Source: Gemmatimonadota bacterium (lineage in GTDB: Bacteria > Gemmatimonadota > Gemmatimonadetes > Gemmatimonadales > GWC2-71-9). Taken from it: a stretch of DNA of 64,000 nucleotides. The position numbers and the translations under genes were made by a program. The notes under the pieces were generated by a model. It saw only the letters and a program-made list of their open reading frames with translations. It was not told the DNA's origin and searched no databases. Of the stretch, positions 29,208 through 37,820 are shown piece after piece (the stretch's first letter is position 1; every line of letters begins with the position of its first letter). The stretch covers positions 3,315,461-3,379,460 of the forward strand of contig CP070666.1 of NCBI GenBank assembly GCA_020351775.1, in the 5' to 3' direction.

Positions 29208-30385
29208 TGCGGCCTCCCTCCTGCCGCCTTGACGTCCGCCACCAACCGGATCGGCGCGTCGTGCGTCAGAGTGTAGTGGCCGTCGACCAGCACGACTTCG
29301 CCCGGCTCTACCATGTCGGTGTCGGGATTCGGCACCAATTCGACGAGCGAATCGTTCATGAGTCCCGTGGTCACGTAGCGCCACTTGGCCAGACCTTCCG
29401 AGCCCTCACCTTCGAACACGAACAACATCGCCCGACGATCCCGCTCCAAGATGGCTGCTCGCGGGACAAGCAAACGATCGGCGAAGGTTTGGGCTTCCAG
29501 CGAGACGCGAGCGTACATGCCCGGGAGAATTCGTCCCTCGGCATTCGGCACCAGCACGGTCACCCGCGCAGTACGGGTCTGCTGCTCGACCACGGGATTG
29601 ACGGTCTCGATCGTTCCAACGAAGGTCTCTCCGGGAAATGCCGAGAACGAAACAGAGGCCTTGCGCCCCGGGGAGAGGTAACCGACCTCACCCTCGAGCA
29701 CCTGCACCTCGACTTTGATCGGGTCCAAGTCAACCACCGTGAGCAGCTCGTCACCCACTCGGGCGAATTCGCCCTCCACAACACGGATACTCGCGGCCCG
29801 GCCTCGGAACGGCGCTCGAATATCCGTTCGCGTCAACTCGAGCCTCGCCCTGTCGACAGCCACCTCTGCTTGATCAAGCCCACTGCGAGCTCGCGCGACT
29901 CGATCACGCTCAGCGCGAACCTCCGGATCGGTGATCTGATCGTCGAACAGCGTGAACTCCTGGTAGCTTGCTTGAGCCTGCGCCAGCCCAGCCTCAGCGT
30001 CTGCCAGGTTCAGCTCGTACTCGGTCGGGTCGATTTCGATCAGAAGTCGACCGCCGCCCACACGGTCGTTCTCCTTCACATGAATCCGGGTTATCGGACC
30101 CTGGACTTGGGCCAACAGCCTGGATTGCTTGATGGCCGCCGCTTGAGCCGCGGCCGATACTGAGACGATCAAGGTATCCCGGACGGCGACGGCGCCCGCT
30201 ACTGGAATCCCGATGTCAGTCGAGAACGCCGCGTTGGCTGACACCTCCGGACGTTCCGCGTCGCTGCCGGTGGCGTCGTCTCCCTCGGAGTCACCGGATC
30301 CGGTGATGCGTTTGTAGCCACCGTACCCGCCGGCGCCAAGAATGGCCACGGCGGCCACTCCGATTAGGTACTTAGATATGGTCAT
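29204..30385 (-). CDS. RND efflux periplasmic adaptor (membrane fusion protein)
   Basis: A 393-residue adaptor. An N-terminal membrane anchor (KYLIGVAAVAILGAGGYGGY) is followed by a biotinyl-lipoyl-like domain (ITRIHVKENDRVGGGRLLIEID), an alpha-hairpin (roughly 125-175), a second lipoyl half (IRAPFRGRAASIRVVEGEFARVGDELL) and a beta-barrel domain (GTIETVNPVVEQQTRTARV). It bridges the inner-membrane permeases and TolC. It is the first gene of the operon adaptor-TolC-permease-permease, on the opposite strand to a regulator that starts 341 bases away. ATG at 30385. Confidence 0.93.
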   Translation of the reverse strand: MTISKYLIGVAAVAILGAGGYGGYKRITGSGDSEGDDATGSDAERPEVSANAAFSTDIGIPVAGAVAVRDTLIVSVSAAAQAAAIKQSRLLAQVQGPITRIHVKENDRVGGGRLLIEIDPTEYELNLADAEAGLAQAQASYQEFTLFDDQITDPEVRAERDRVARARSGLDQAEVAVDRARLELTRTDIRAPFRGRAASIRVVEGEFARVGDELLTVVDLDPIKVEVQVLEGEVGYLSPGRKASVSFSAFPGETFVGTIETVNPVVEQQTRTARVTVLVPNAEGRILPGMYARVSLEAQTFADRLLVPRAAILERDRRAMLFVFEGEGSEGLAKWRYVTTGLMNDSLVELVPNPDTDMVEPGEVVLVDGHYTLTHDAPIRLVADVKAAGGRPQ

Positions 30386-30726
30386 AAGGCACTAGCCCAC
30401 GTCTGAGAGCCGGGTTGAGCACTGGACGGCACCAACCCCTTGATGGCATCAGCCTCGGTTTCGAATGCAGCGACTTCTCCTCACCCGATCTGCTGCACTC
30501 GGTCGATCCGGCTGACACCAATCGCGGCACGCTTGATGCGAAACAGCCAGCCTTAAGATGCATGAGCTTATGAGTTGGTTGCGCATATGCAATATGCTGG
30601 TCGTACCCGAGATTTCTATAGCCGGTCCGCTAAACTGCGAGCGGGATCTTGCTCACCTCGTTCGATGGCGCGATGATACGTGTCAACCGGCCTCCTTAGT
30701 TAACCACTCAGTAGGAGCAGGCGCCG
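30386..30726. other. 341-base divergent promoter region, no gene seen
   Basis: It lies between the RND adaptor (minus) and the HTH regulator (plus), so both promoters should be here. The middle (about 30555-30605) is AT-richer than its surroundings and contains overlapping short dyads such as GCATATGC near 30583. I see no clear -35/-10 pair and no ORF worth calling. Confidence 0.5.
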
Positions 30727-31593
30727 TTGTCAAGTAGGTCATCAACCAGATTTCACAGACCGGCGATTGCCGTCAGCGTTGCTGATCCCGGTGCGATGGT
30801 TCACGCTCATTCTGCAGTCGAAGCTCTCGGAGGCAGACCACGTCACGTGTCACCGGTCCAACTACTACAGGTGGCCGACGGTCCGGAATTCGCTGGCCTC
30901 ATCTATGATCTGGCTCCGTGGAATAAGAGCGTAGTGCCGCTCTTGGGGATGCTGCGGCAGAAACACCCGGACCTCCCGATCCTGCTGTACGCTCCGAGTC
31001 GGCCGGAAGTGTCGCAAGCCCTTTTGCAGCTACGTCACTCTGACGTCACGGGATTGCACGTTGAATACCAGGACCGGGCCGGTCGGTCTCTGATGGCGCT
31101 GCGGGATCACGTCCGGTGGCTGCTCGCTGCCGTACACGCTGCCAAAGTGACACACTTGCTGCAGCTACTCCTGCCAAACATGCCCGGCCGTGCAAAAGGA
31201 TATGTCCAGCGCATCCTCGATCGCATCGCAGACTCCAGCGCGTCACGGCAACTCTCGGTGTCATCCGTGCTGGCCGGATCGAATCTACCGCTGCGCACGC
31301 TGCAGTATTCTCTCGGCGCAGCGGGTCTGCCGCCTCCCAAGATACTGCTCGACTGGGTAACCCTTCTGTTCGCGACCCTCTCAGCAGATGTATCCCGCCG
31401 CACTACTATGGAAGTGGCTCGCGACTTTGGGTTCGACACACAGAGGATCAATCGCCTCCGGCGCCGCCTCCTCCACAATGCGGTCGGCAGAATTAGCCCC
31501 GCTCAGGAGTTCGATATGACATTCCTTGCGTTTGCAGAGGCATGCAGCGTCTCCCAGCGAACGGCAAGCACATTGCTCAAGTGGACCGGGTAG
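30727..31593 (+). CDS. Putative regulator: degenerate receiver plus C-terminal helix-turn-helix
   Basis: A 288-residue soluble protein that I do not recognise as a named family. Residues about 13-130 have the alternating strand-helix pattern of a receiver domain. LIYDLAP sits where a phosphoacceptor strand would be, but the acidic pair and conserved Lys are missing. The C-terminal part (about 165-288) is helical. RTTMEVARDFGFDTQRINRLRRRLL and ACSVSQRTASTLLK look like two helix-turn-helix units of AraC type. The start is TTG 30727, supported by AGGAG at 30713-30717. It is divergent from the RND efflux operon and is a natural candidate for its regulator. Confidence 0.7.
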   Translation: MSSRSSTRFHRPAIAVSVADPGAMVHAHSAVEALGGRPRHVSPVQLLQVADGPEFAGLIYDLAPWNKSVVPLLGMLRQKHPDLPILLYAPSRPEVSQALLQLRHSDVTGLHVEYQDRAGRSLMALRDHVRWLLAAVHAAKVTHLLQLLLPNMPGRAKGYVQRILDRIADSSASRQLSVSSVLAGSNLPLRTLQYSLGAAGLPPPKILLDWVTLLFATLSADVSRRTTMEVARDFGFDTQRINRLRRRLLHNAVGRISPAQEFDMTFLAFAEACSVSQRTASTLLKWTG

Positions 31594-31747
31594 CGACACC
31601 GCGCATCTACCCAGCTCCGAACTCCACTCCAGCGTCACGCCGCAGCGAGACCCTGCCCGATGGCCTCGGGGATCGGGCCCAAGTGCAACCCTCCACGGTA
31701 TCAGTGCATCTAACTGGTTGAAGACACGGCACAGAGGCTGATCGAAT

Positions 31748-31987
31748 ATGCAGTTGGCCGGCAGCGGATTCGGACTGCGGAGTCTGCTCTACGCAGGAGG
31801 GAATCGGGCGCTGATCGCTAGGGCGGTGCAGGCCAGGACTCCGCTGCCGGTCAAGCGCATTGTCAGATTCGGCGACTGCTACACCCTGTACGATGACAAG
31901 GGCAACGCCATTGGCAAAATCTGCCATCCCGAGAGTTCACCGCGCTTGGGACGGAACCAGGAGACGGTGCTCCTGAGGCGAGACTAG
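31748..31987 (+). CDS. Small hypothetical protein
   Basis: A 79-residue ORF from ATG 31748 with no recognised family. The C-terminal half (RIVRFGDCYTLYDDKGNAIGKICHPES) reads like a small beta-hairpin domain and has sensible codon and residue use. The N-terminal half is Ala/Arg/Leu-rich. There are no good alternatives on the other strand. It lies alone between the regulator and the alcohol dehydrogenase. It may be real, but support is only length and composition. Confidence 0.4.
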   Translation: MQLAGSGFGLRSLLYAGGNRALIARAVQARTPLPVKRIVRFGDCYTLYDDKGNAIGKICHPESSPRLGRNQETVLLRRD

Positions 31988-32074
31988 ACAGCACGGCGTG
32001 GCGCGCCGGTCCCCCGTCAAGTGAGACGTGCGCCCTTCAGCGATTCCTTTGGGTGCTGCGGCCCTTCGGCCAAT

Positions 32075-33124
32075 TCAAATCTCCACAGCGATCTTCCCCA
32101 TCTGCTGCCCACTCTGCAACCTGTAGAACGCCGCAAGACCGTCGTCAAGCGAATACACAGAATCTATCGTCGGACGGAGCTGCCCGCGGCCAAGCAGCTG
32201 CACAATCTCATGATATTCCGCAATGTTGCCCATGGTGGATCCCATGATCGTCCATTGATGCCAGAACATCCGCCGCACATCGGTGACAGCCTTCGGCCCT
32301 GTCGTTGCCCCACATGTCACGAGCCGGCCTCTCTTTGCGAGGGCACGAAGCGAACGCTCCCAGGTTTCTTCACCAACGTTCTCGACGACCACGTCGACTC
32401 CACGTCGGCTAGTGAGGCGACGGATCTCCTGCACCACGTCCGTTTCAGCATGATTGATGACCGCATCCGCTCCCAGCGACTTCGCAGCCGCGAGCTTCTC
32501 TCTGCTGGATGATGTCACGAAGACCGTAGCACCCATGAACTTGGCGATCTTGAGGGCGGCACTGGACACCCCGCCACCCACACCCCAGATCAGCACTGAC
32601 TCTCCGGGCCGGAGCTGAGCCCGTGTCACGAGCATTCGCCATGCCGTGAGGGTCACCAGCGAAAAGGCCGCGGCTTCGGCCCACGTCAGCTCCTCGTGAG
32701 GCGCTGACAAAGTGGGCATGGGTTCCAGGTTCTGTTCCGGGACTACCAAGTACTCTGCCAACGTCCCCGGCAGATGCTCTCCGAGGAGTCCGTAGCTGTC
32801 ACACAACGAGTGCTCACCAGCCAGACAGTACTCACAGTGGTGACACGACACACCGGGATTGATCATCACCCGATCCCCCTCCTTAGCTCGTGTCACGGTA
32901 GCACCAGCCTCTGCAACGATCCCGGCGCCGTCGCCGCCAAGTATGTGGGGCAACTCCAGAGACAAACCCGGTAGGCCTCGCAGTGTCCAAAGATCGAGAT
33001 GGTTCAGAGCCGCTGCCTTCAGCTGGACCTTCACGCTACTACTGGAAGACAGTCCTGGCTCAGCAACTTCAGTGACCTCCAGTTGCGAGAGGTCACCGTG
33101 TCTGCGCATTACGATTGCCTTCAT
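32075..33124 (-). CDS. Zinc-binding alcohol dehydrogenase / quinone oxidoreductase-like (MDR)
   Basis: A 349-residue medium-chain dehydrogenase/reductase. The N-terminal GroES-like catalytic domain has ALNHLDLWTLRGLPG, ILGGDGAGIVAEAG and the structural zinc cluster CHHCEYCLAGEHSLC (Cys pattern C-x2-C-x2-C-x7-C). The Rossmann domain has WGVGGGVSSAALKIAKFMGA for NAD(P) binding. The usual catalytic-zinc Cys near residue 45 is replaced (NHLD), as in several quinone-reductase-like members. It probably reduces an aldehyde, ketone or enone with NAD(P)H. It is a single gene; substrate unknown. Confidence 0.9.
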   Translation of the reverse strand: MKAIVMRRHGDLSQLEVTEVAEPGLSSSSSVKVQLKAAALNHLDLWTLRGLPGLSLELPHILGGDGAGIVAEAGATVTRAKEGDRVMINPGVSCHHCEYCLAGEHSLCDSYGLLGEHLPGTLAEYLVVPEQNLEPMPTLSAPHEELTWAEAAAFSLVTLTAWRMLVTRAQLRPGESVLIWGVGGGVSSAALKIAKFMGATVFVTSSSREKLAAAKSLGADAVINHAETDVVQEIRRLTSRRGVDVVVENVGEETWERSLRALAKRGRLVTCGATTGPKAVTDVRRMFWHQWTIMGSTMGNIAEYHEIVQLLGRGQLRPTIDSVYSLDDGLAAFYRLQSGQQMGKIAVEI

Positions 33125-33179
33125 TCCGACCGATCGTGCAGACTTGGGGTGGAAGTAGAACCTGCTGGGTGAAACCTAC

Positions 33180-33205
33180 CCACGGGCGGAGAGCGCCGCC
33201 CGTGG
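33180..33205 (-). terminator. Terminator-like hairpin after the Ig-like/PD40 gene
   Basis: CCACGGGCGG (33180-33189) and CCGCCCGTGG (33196-33205) form a perfect ten-pair stem with a six-base loop. It starts one base after the minus-strand stop at 33207. A weak T-containing stretch follows. Confidence 0.65.
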
Positions 33206-33206
33206 T

Positions 33207-35429
33207 TCAAGGTCGGAACACCGGTGATAACAGTCTATCTGCAGCCGACTCAGGATGAACTTGTGAGGGCACCGCGTCTCCTGTCAAAGGCAGGATGTAG
33301 AGGCGGTTCTCCCTTCCCGAGGGCCCCTCAGCGACCACAACGACTGCAAGTATATCGGCCGCTGGAGCAACGGCATAGTCCTCCACCATCAACCCTTCCG
33401 GTGAGAGCCGAGAGACTTCACGCGTGAAGTTCATCCGCTCCACTCTCTGACTCGAGACACGACCTCGTCTTTCAGAGACCACGTACACCAAACTGGAGTC
33501 GCCGATCCAGGCCGGGTTCGTCTCGTCTTGGTCCGATGACGTGAAGTTGCGTTGGTTCGATCCATCCAGATTCATCAAGTAGAGATCGCTCTCGCCATCG
33601 CGCACTGACGTGAAGGCGATCGTCTGGCCATTGGGAGATATCACCGGCTGACGGTTGGGTTCGTCGCCATGAGTGAGTTGCCGTGGCTGGCTGCCGTCGG
33701 CATTCATTATCCAGATCTGCGGCACGCCCCCGGCGTCCGATTCATAGACGATTCGCTCGCCGTCCGGCGTCCAGCACGGTGAACGTTCGACGGAAACCGT
33801 CGTGTTGAGTTGAACCGGATTGGAGCCGTCTGCGTCCGCGATGAGGATGTCGAAGTTGCCGCGGCGGTCAGATACGTAGACGAGCCGCGTTCCGTCCGAG
33901 GAGAATCTGGCGTCGTATTCGGCACCAGGCTGATCGGTGACTTGATGCAGTAGCTCCGGTTGCCCCGGGTCGAACGAGTACAAATCAGCGCTTCCATCGG
34001 CGCGGGCGTAGGTGACCAGGATCTGGCCCAATACGTACACGGTGGCTGTATCGCTGGAGCCCCATGGAGTGCTCACGACTACGCCAGCAGTACCGTACCC
34101 GACGGGATCCAGATTCCCGTCAGCATCGACTTCTACCACCAGGGGATCCGTGGATGTCCAAGTAACTCCGGTAGCCTCGCTGACAGGGGTCCCGTCCTGG
34201 TCGGTGAACGAGGCCACGAGCCGGCGCCTCTCAGCCCGTCCCAGGGTCAAGCGGCCGGCCTCCAGCGCGAGACCTCCCTCGATAACGTTGATCTGCCACG
34301 TACCTTCCAGACCCTCACCGGGGGCTCGCACGGTGAGTTCGGTTCTGCCCAGAACCTTGCCGGTGAGTTTGCCGGTGGCAGGATCGAACGAGGCTACCGC
34401 GGTATCCCGAACCAGCCACGTCACCGGCGCCTCGGGAACCGGTGTCTCGTCCGCGGCCCGAGCCGTAGCGCTGAATCCGATCGAACCTCCCAGCGGGACT
34501 GCCACAGGTCCCCGATCCCGCTGTGGCAGCAAATCCAGGAACTCCACCGGCCGGTGTACGGTGACCGGGAGCCGACTTTGCTGTCCGTACCCGGAGACGA
34601 CCAGCTCCGCCTGTCCGGCCCCTACACCCGTGACCACCCCGATGGGCGAAACACGCGCCACAGTGACATCGGTGGATCGCCAAGTCAGCCGTCTGGGCTC
34701 TAGCCGCCGGTCGTTCTGTTCAGGGACCACAACCCTGACCGTGTCACTCAGTTGGGGCGAAACGCCCAATATCTCCCGATCGAATCCAAACGGTGTCTGG
34801 GCCACCTGCACCGTGACACGGGCGATCAGTCCGCTGGCAGACACCACCTCGACTACACCCTGGCCCGGCGTCAGACCCACCACGGAACCTTGAGGCGAGA
34901 CAGTAGCTATGTCCGGCGTCAGCGAGCGCCAGTTCACCTCTGAGGGCGCCGTTGGTGAACCGTCGTCCGTGAGAAACCTCACCCGCAGATCCACGTCCTC
35001 AGTCGGCAGCAAGAACACCGATCCTGGTTCGATCTGCAACACGGTCGCAGCGCCGGCTGCAGCAATCGGGCCTGGTGCCACACCCGCAGCAGACACCTGG
35101 ATTGCAGCGGAGGCCGAGCGGTTGCCAACCTTGGCCTCGATAGTGGCGATCCCCTCGGCGACCCCGACCACTGCTGCGATTCCTGGTACGCTGGGATCTG
35201 CCTCAACCACCACGACGGCGGGATTGGAGGATACCCAGACGAATCTCGCGGTCGCGATGTTGTCGCCACGGGCGTCGTATGCCGTGGCCAATAGCTCGCG
35301 GCGCTCCCCAACCGCGAGCCTCACGGTACCGGGTGCAAGTTGGACCTCAGCCACCTGCTGCGCCCGAAGCATTGGAGGCTGCGCCGCAAGTACCACAGCG
35401 AGGGAAAACAGTATGCGCGATCTATCCAT
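33207..35429 (-). CDS. Exported Ig-like (BIG2) and PD40 beta-propeller protein
   Basis: A 740-residue secreted or surface protein. A signal peptide (ILFSLAVVLAAQPPMLRAQ) is followed by about five bacterial Ig-like group 2 domains, each with a pattern like VRLAVGERRELLATAYDARGD then WVSSNPAVVVV and GVAEGIATIEAKVG. From about residue 465 there are TolB/PD40 propeller repeats such as DARFSSDGTRLVYVSDRRG, NADGSQPRQLTHGDEPNRQP and NLDGSNQRNFTSS. The combination suggests a cell-surface scaffold that binds a protein or polysaccharide. Stand-alone gene; a hairpin follows the stop. Function unknown. Confidence 0.87.
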   Translation of the reverse strand: MDRSRILFSLAVVLAAQPPMLRAQQVAEVQLAPGTVRLAVGERRELLATAYDARGDNIATARFVWVSSNPAVVVVEADPSVPGIAAVVGVAEGIATIEAKVGNRSASAAIQVSAAGVAPGPIAAAGAATVLQIEPGSVFLLPTEDVDLRVRFLTDDGSPTAPSEVNWRSLTPDIATVSPQGSVVGLTPGQGVVEVVSASGLIARVTVQVAQTPFGFDREILGVSPQLSDTVRVVVPEQNDRRLEPRRLTWRSTDVTVARVSPIGVVTGVGAGQAELVVSGYGQQSRLPVTVHRPVEFLDLLPQRDRGPVAVPLGGSIGFSATARAADETPVPEAPVTWLVRDTAVASFDPATGKLTGKVLGRTELTVRAPGEGLEGTWQINVIEGGLALEAGRLTLGRAERRRLVASFTDQDGTPVSEATGVTWTSTDPLVVEVDADGNLDPVGYGTAGVVVSTPWGSSDTATVYVLGQILVTYARADGSADLYSFDPGQPELLHQVTDQPGAEYDARFSSDGTRLVYVSDRRGNFDILIADADGSNPVQLNTTVSVERSPCWTPDGERIVYESDAGGVPQIWIMNADGSQPRQLTHGDEPNRQPVISPNGQTIAFTSVRDGESDLYLMNLDGSNQRNFTSSDQDETNPAWIGDSSLVYVVSERRGRVSSQRVERMNFTREVSRLSPEGLMVEDYAVAPAADILAVVVVAEGPSGRENRLYILPLTGDAVPSQVHPESAADRLLSPVFRP

Positions 35430-35656
35430 CGAACTCCATCACCCGCGAAAGACCGTAACTACCTGCCAAATATAGGGATATGTTCCGCTACGTTAGGCCA
35501 GGCCAGCCACAGTGTCAAGGCAAGACCTCACGAGCAAAGAGTGACCTGCGACCCCAACCGCCCGAGCGCAACAGAATGGATCTGCCCAACCACTTGCGGT
35601 TGGCCACCCTGTCTACAGAATGTATAGACGTGCCATCAACCGACCGAGGTAGGCGT

Positions 35657-36268
35657 ATGACAATGAATCCTGATCCCACCGGTCCCAGCTTTGGCGGTCC
35701 AGGCATGTGGGACCCGATGCCCCTGATTCCGCCGACGCGGCCTCAGCGAGAACCGAGCGAGCCCAAAGAGAAGCCAGCTGACCTGATCTGGTCCAGACCC
35801 GAGGTACGTCCGCCTGCTGCCGAACCGGCGGCCGAGGCGGAGGCCGCGCCCGCTGCCCAGAAAAAGCGGCCGGCGCGGGCCAAGGCGGTGTCCAAACCGG
35901 CCAAGAGGGCCGCGCCGCGGAAGAAGGCTGCCAAGAGTAAGGCTGCAACGAAGCGTGTCGGCAAGAAGAAGACCGCCAAGAAGAAGACCGCGAAGAAGAA
36001 GCCCGTCAGGAAGAAGACGAAGAAGAAGCCCGTTAAGAGGAAAGCGGCGAAGAAGAAGATTGACAAGAGGAAGGCCGTGAAGAAGCGACACGCCAAGCGT
36101 AAGGCGACCAAGCGCAAGACGGCCAAGCGCAAGACGGCCAAGCGCAAGACGGCCAAGCGGAGCACCCGACGCAAGGTTGCGGCGAGAAAGGGCACCAAGA
36201 AGCGCACAGTCCGGAAGAGGTCCGGCGGCACGAAGAAATCAAAGGCGCGAAGGGGAAGACGGCGTTAA
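35657..36268 (+). CDS. Lysine/alanine-rich histone H1-like DNA-binding protein
   Basis: A 203-residue protein in two parts. Residues 1-65 are Pro-rich and acidic to neutral. From about 70 to the end it is almost entirely Lys, Arg, Ala and Thr in short units such as AKKKTAKK and KRKTA, like the C-terminal tails of eukaryotic H1 and bacterial Hc1/AlgP-type proteins. It probably coats or compacts DNA or binds RNA. ATG 35657 has GAGGTAGG a few bases upstream; the longer frame from 35480 lacks support. A 15-base repeat encodes KRKTA units at 36092-36151, so length may vary between strains. Confidence 0.85.
   Translation: MTMNPDPTGPSFGGPGMWDPMPLIPPTRPQREPSEPKEKPADLIWSRPEVRPPAAEPAAEAEAAPAAQKKRPARAKAVSKPAKRAAPRKKAAKSKAATKRVGKKKTAKKKTAKKKPVRKKTKKKPVKRKAAKKKIDKRKAVKKRHAKRKATKRKTAKRKTAKRKTAKRSTRRKVAARKGTKKRTVRKRSGGTKKSKARRGRRR
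36092..36151 (+). repeat. Four tandem 15-base units inside the histone-like gene
   Basis: Units at 36092-36106, 36107-36121, 36122-36136 and 36137-36151 follow gccaagcgcaagacg. The last two are identical, the second differs at one base and the first at three. A partial unit follows. Being a multiple of three, gain or loss of units keeps the frame. Confidence 0.85.
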
Positions 36269-36291
36269 CGTCAACAGAGGGCAAGCCACCT

Positions 36292-36873
36292 GTGAGAACC
36301 AGCTTGGCCGTTGAGTGGGGGCGGCGACGTGGCGGTTGGGTGGAGTTCGGTTGCGACCCTGTGCACCCCCGCCGCTACCCCACACTGTGGTCGACAGGGA
36401 GGCTCGTTTTGCTCCTGCTTGCTGCGCTTACGGGCTGCCTCGGACCCGGTAGCGACAAGACTGCGTATGTAGGTGCCACCGTGTTCGACGGGACGGGCGC
36501 ACCGCCAATACTCGACGGCGTGATCATCGTTGGCGACGGACGAGTCGAGCAGGTAGGCCCCCCCGATCTCGTGAAGCCCCCTCGGGGAGCGCTCGAAATC
36601 CGCCTGGACGGTAGGTGGGTAATACCGGGCTTGATCGACGCCCACGTGCATCTTGAGCGCTGGACCCTATCTCGGTTCCTTGCCTACGGCATTACCTCCG
36701 TTAGGGCACTCGGCGGAGATCGTGACACCGTAGTTGCGCTGCGTGACTCGGTGCTGGCGGGCGCGATTGCTGGACCCCGGCTCTACATCTCCGGCCCGAT
36801 GATCGACGGGCGGCCCGCTACTGGGGGGGGGCCACCGAAGTCCGCGATGCCACCGCGGCCCGCCGGGCAGTAG
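36292..36873 (+). CDS. Amidohydrolase, N-terminal part (frame broken at a G9 run)
   Basis: The first half of an imidazolonepropionase-like/prolidase-type amidohydrolase. After an N-terminal extension there is a lipoprotein signal (LVLLLLAALTGC), then the start of the metal-dependent hydrolase fold (AYVGATVFDGTGAPPILDGVIIVGDGRV). The metal-binding strand GRWVIPGLIDAHVHLE carries the HxH pair. The frame runs into a stop at 36873 just after nine G (36823-36831). Inserting one G or deleting two restores a frame that continues as ATEVRDATAARR into the next ORF. TTG 36409, with GGGAGG six bases upstream, is an alternative start that puts the lipobox close to the N-terminus. Outer-membrane or periplasmic lipoprotein if intact. 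Confidence 0.7.
   Translation: MRTSLAVEWGRRRGGWVEFGCDPVHPRRYPTLWSTGRLVLLLLAALTGCLGPGSDKTAYVGATVFDGTGAPPILDGVIIVGDGRVEQVGPPDLVKPPRGALEIRLDGRWVIPGLIDAHVHLERWTLSRFLAYGITSVRALGGDRDTVVALRDSVLAGAIAGPRLYISGPMIDGRPATGGGPPKSAMPPRPAGQ
36823..36831 (+). repeat. Homopolymer of nine G at the amidohydrolase frameshift
   Basis: Nine consecutive G. The upstream amidohydrolase frame is open through this tract and stops soon after. The downstream frame, two positions away, begins coding sensible protein (ATEVRDATA) exactly at its end. Ten or seven G would join the two halves. Such tracts are prone to slippage and to sequencing error. Confidence 0.9.
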
Positions 36874-36884
36874 ATGATCGCGTT

Positions 36885-37751
36885 TTGATCGGCGCGGCGC
36901 AGGTGAAGGTCTATACCAAGCTCGACCGACGGCTGCTGGAGCCGCTGCTCGATGAGGCCGTCGCACTGCAAATGCCGGTCGCCGCACACCTTGGCAGAGT
37001 CGATGCGCTGACGGCTGCCCGGATGGGAGTGACATCCCTGGAGCACATGAGCGGTGTGGTGGAGGCGGCCTTGTCGGACCCGGCCAGGCTTTATCGGGCC
37101 CATGATGACTTCTTCACCGGCTGGAAGATGTTCGCACGGGCGTGGTCCTCCCTGGATTCTGCCGCCTTGGACCGAACGGCACGTGCCCTGGCCGAGACCG
37201 GGGTAGCTGTCGTACCGACGTTGGTGCTCCACGAGGTATATGGCCACCTGGCAGATCAGGAGTTCATTGAACGACTGGACCTGACGGGCGTTCCGCAGCA
37301 GGTCCAGGAGGCGTGGGACATCCCCGATCTCATACGGCGCGCGGGGATGCGGACGGCAGATTTCACCGCGTTCCAGCGTGCCCGACCCTCGCAGGATCAG
37401 TTTCTCCGTCTGTTCAGCAGGGCGGGCGGCACTATTGCAGCCGGCACCGACACACCCAATCAGCTGCTTGCGCCCGGTGCCGGCCTGCATCGCGAACTTG
37501 AGCTTCTGGTCGCGGCAGGGTTGAGCAACGAACAAGCGCTGTTGGCAGCGACGCGTGAGGCAGCACAGGTCCTCGGCTCAGATTCCCTCGGCGTGCTCAA
37601 GCTAGGGGCCGTCGCAGATTTTCTCGTGCTCACGGCGGATCCGCTCGACAACATCTCGCACACCCGGAGAATCGAGCGTATCGTACTGCGAGGAACCAGC
37701 TATGATCCGGTGGAGTTCAAACAGGACTGGGAAGGAAGACGGGAGAGGTGA
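36885..37751 (+). CDS. Amidohydrolase, C-terminal part (frame broken at a G9 run)
   Basis: The second half of the enzyme above. The coding frame really begins at the G run (36831); TTG 36885 is only the first possible start codon. It supplies the remaining metal and catalytic residues: the bridging Lys in QVKVYTKLD, His in MPVAAHLGRV, His in TSLEHMSG and the catalytic Asp in IAAGTDTPN. The family C-terminus, LGVLKLGAVADFLVLTADPLDN, is also present. Because every active-site residue survives across the two halves, recent damage, phase variation or a sequencing error is likelier than an old pseudogene. As a separate protein it would not be active. Confidence 0.72.
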   Translation: MIGAAQVKVYTKLDRRLLEPLLDEAVALQMPVAAHLGRVDALTAARMGVTSLEHMSGVVEAALSDPARLYRAHDDFFTGWKMFARAWSSLDSAALDRTARALAETGVAVVPTLVLHEVYGHLADQEFIERLDLTGVPQQVQEAWDIPDLIRRAGMRTADFTAFQRARPSQDQFLRLFSRAGGTIAAGTDTPNQLLAPGAGLHRELELLVAAGLSNEQALLAATREAAQVLGSDSLGVLKLGAVADFLVLTADPLDNISHTRRIERIVLRGTSYDPVEFKQDWEGRRER

Positions 37752-37820
37752 CGCGGATCGTGAAGTCACAGGTGCGGATACGGGATTCGCGGCCCTGTGA
37801 CATAGTCGGGCACACTTCTC

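Noticed and set aside
36092..36151. CRISPR-like or VNTR array
   Set aside because: The units are contiguous 15-mers in frame within a coding gene, with no spacers.
35743..36231. Minus-strand hydrophobic-looking ORF opposite the histone-like gene
   Set aside because: The Leu/Phe-rich repeats are the complement of the Lys-rich codons AAG and CGC; it is a typical antisense artefact.
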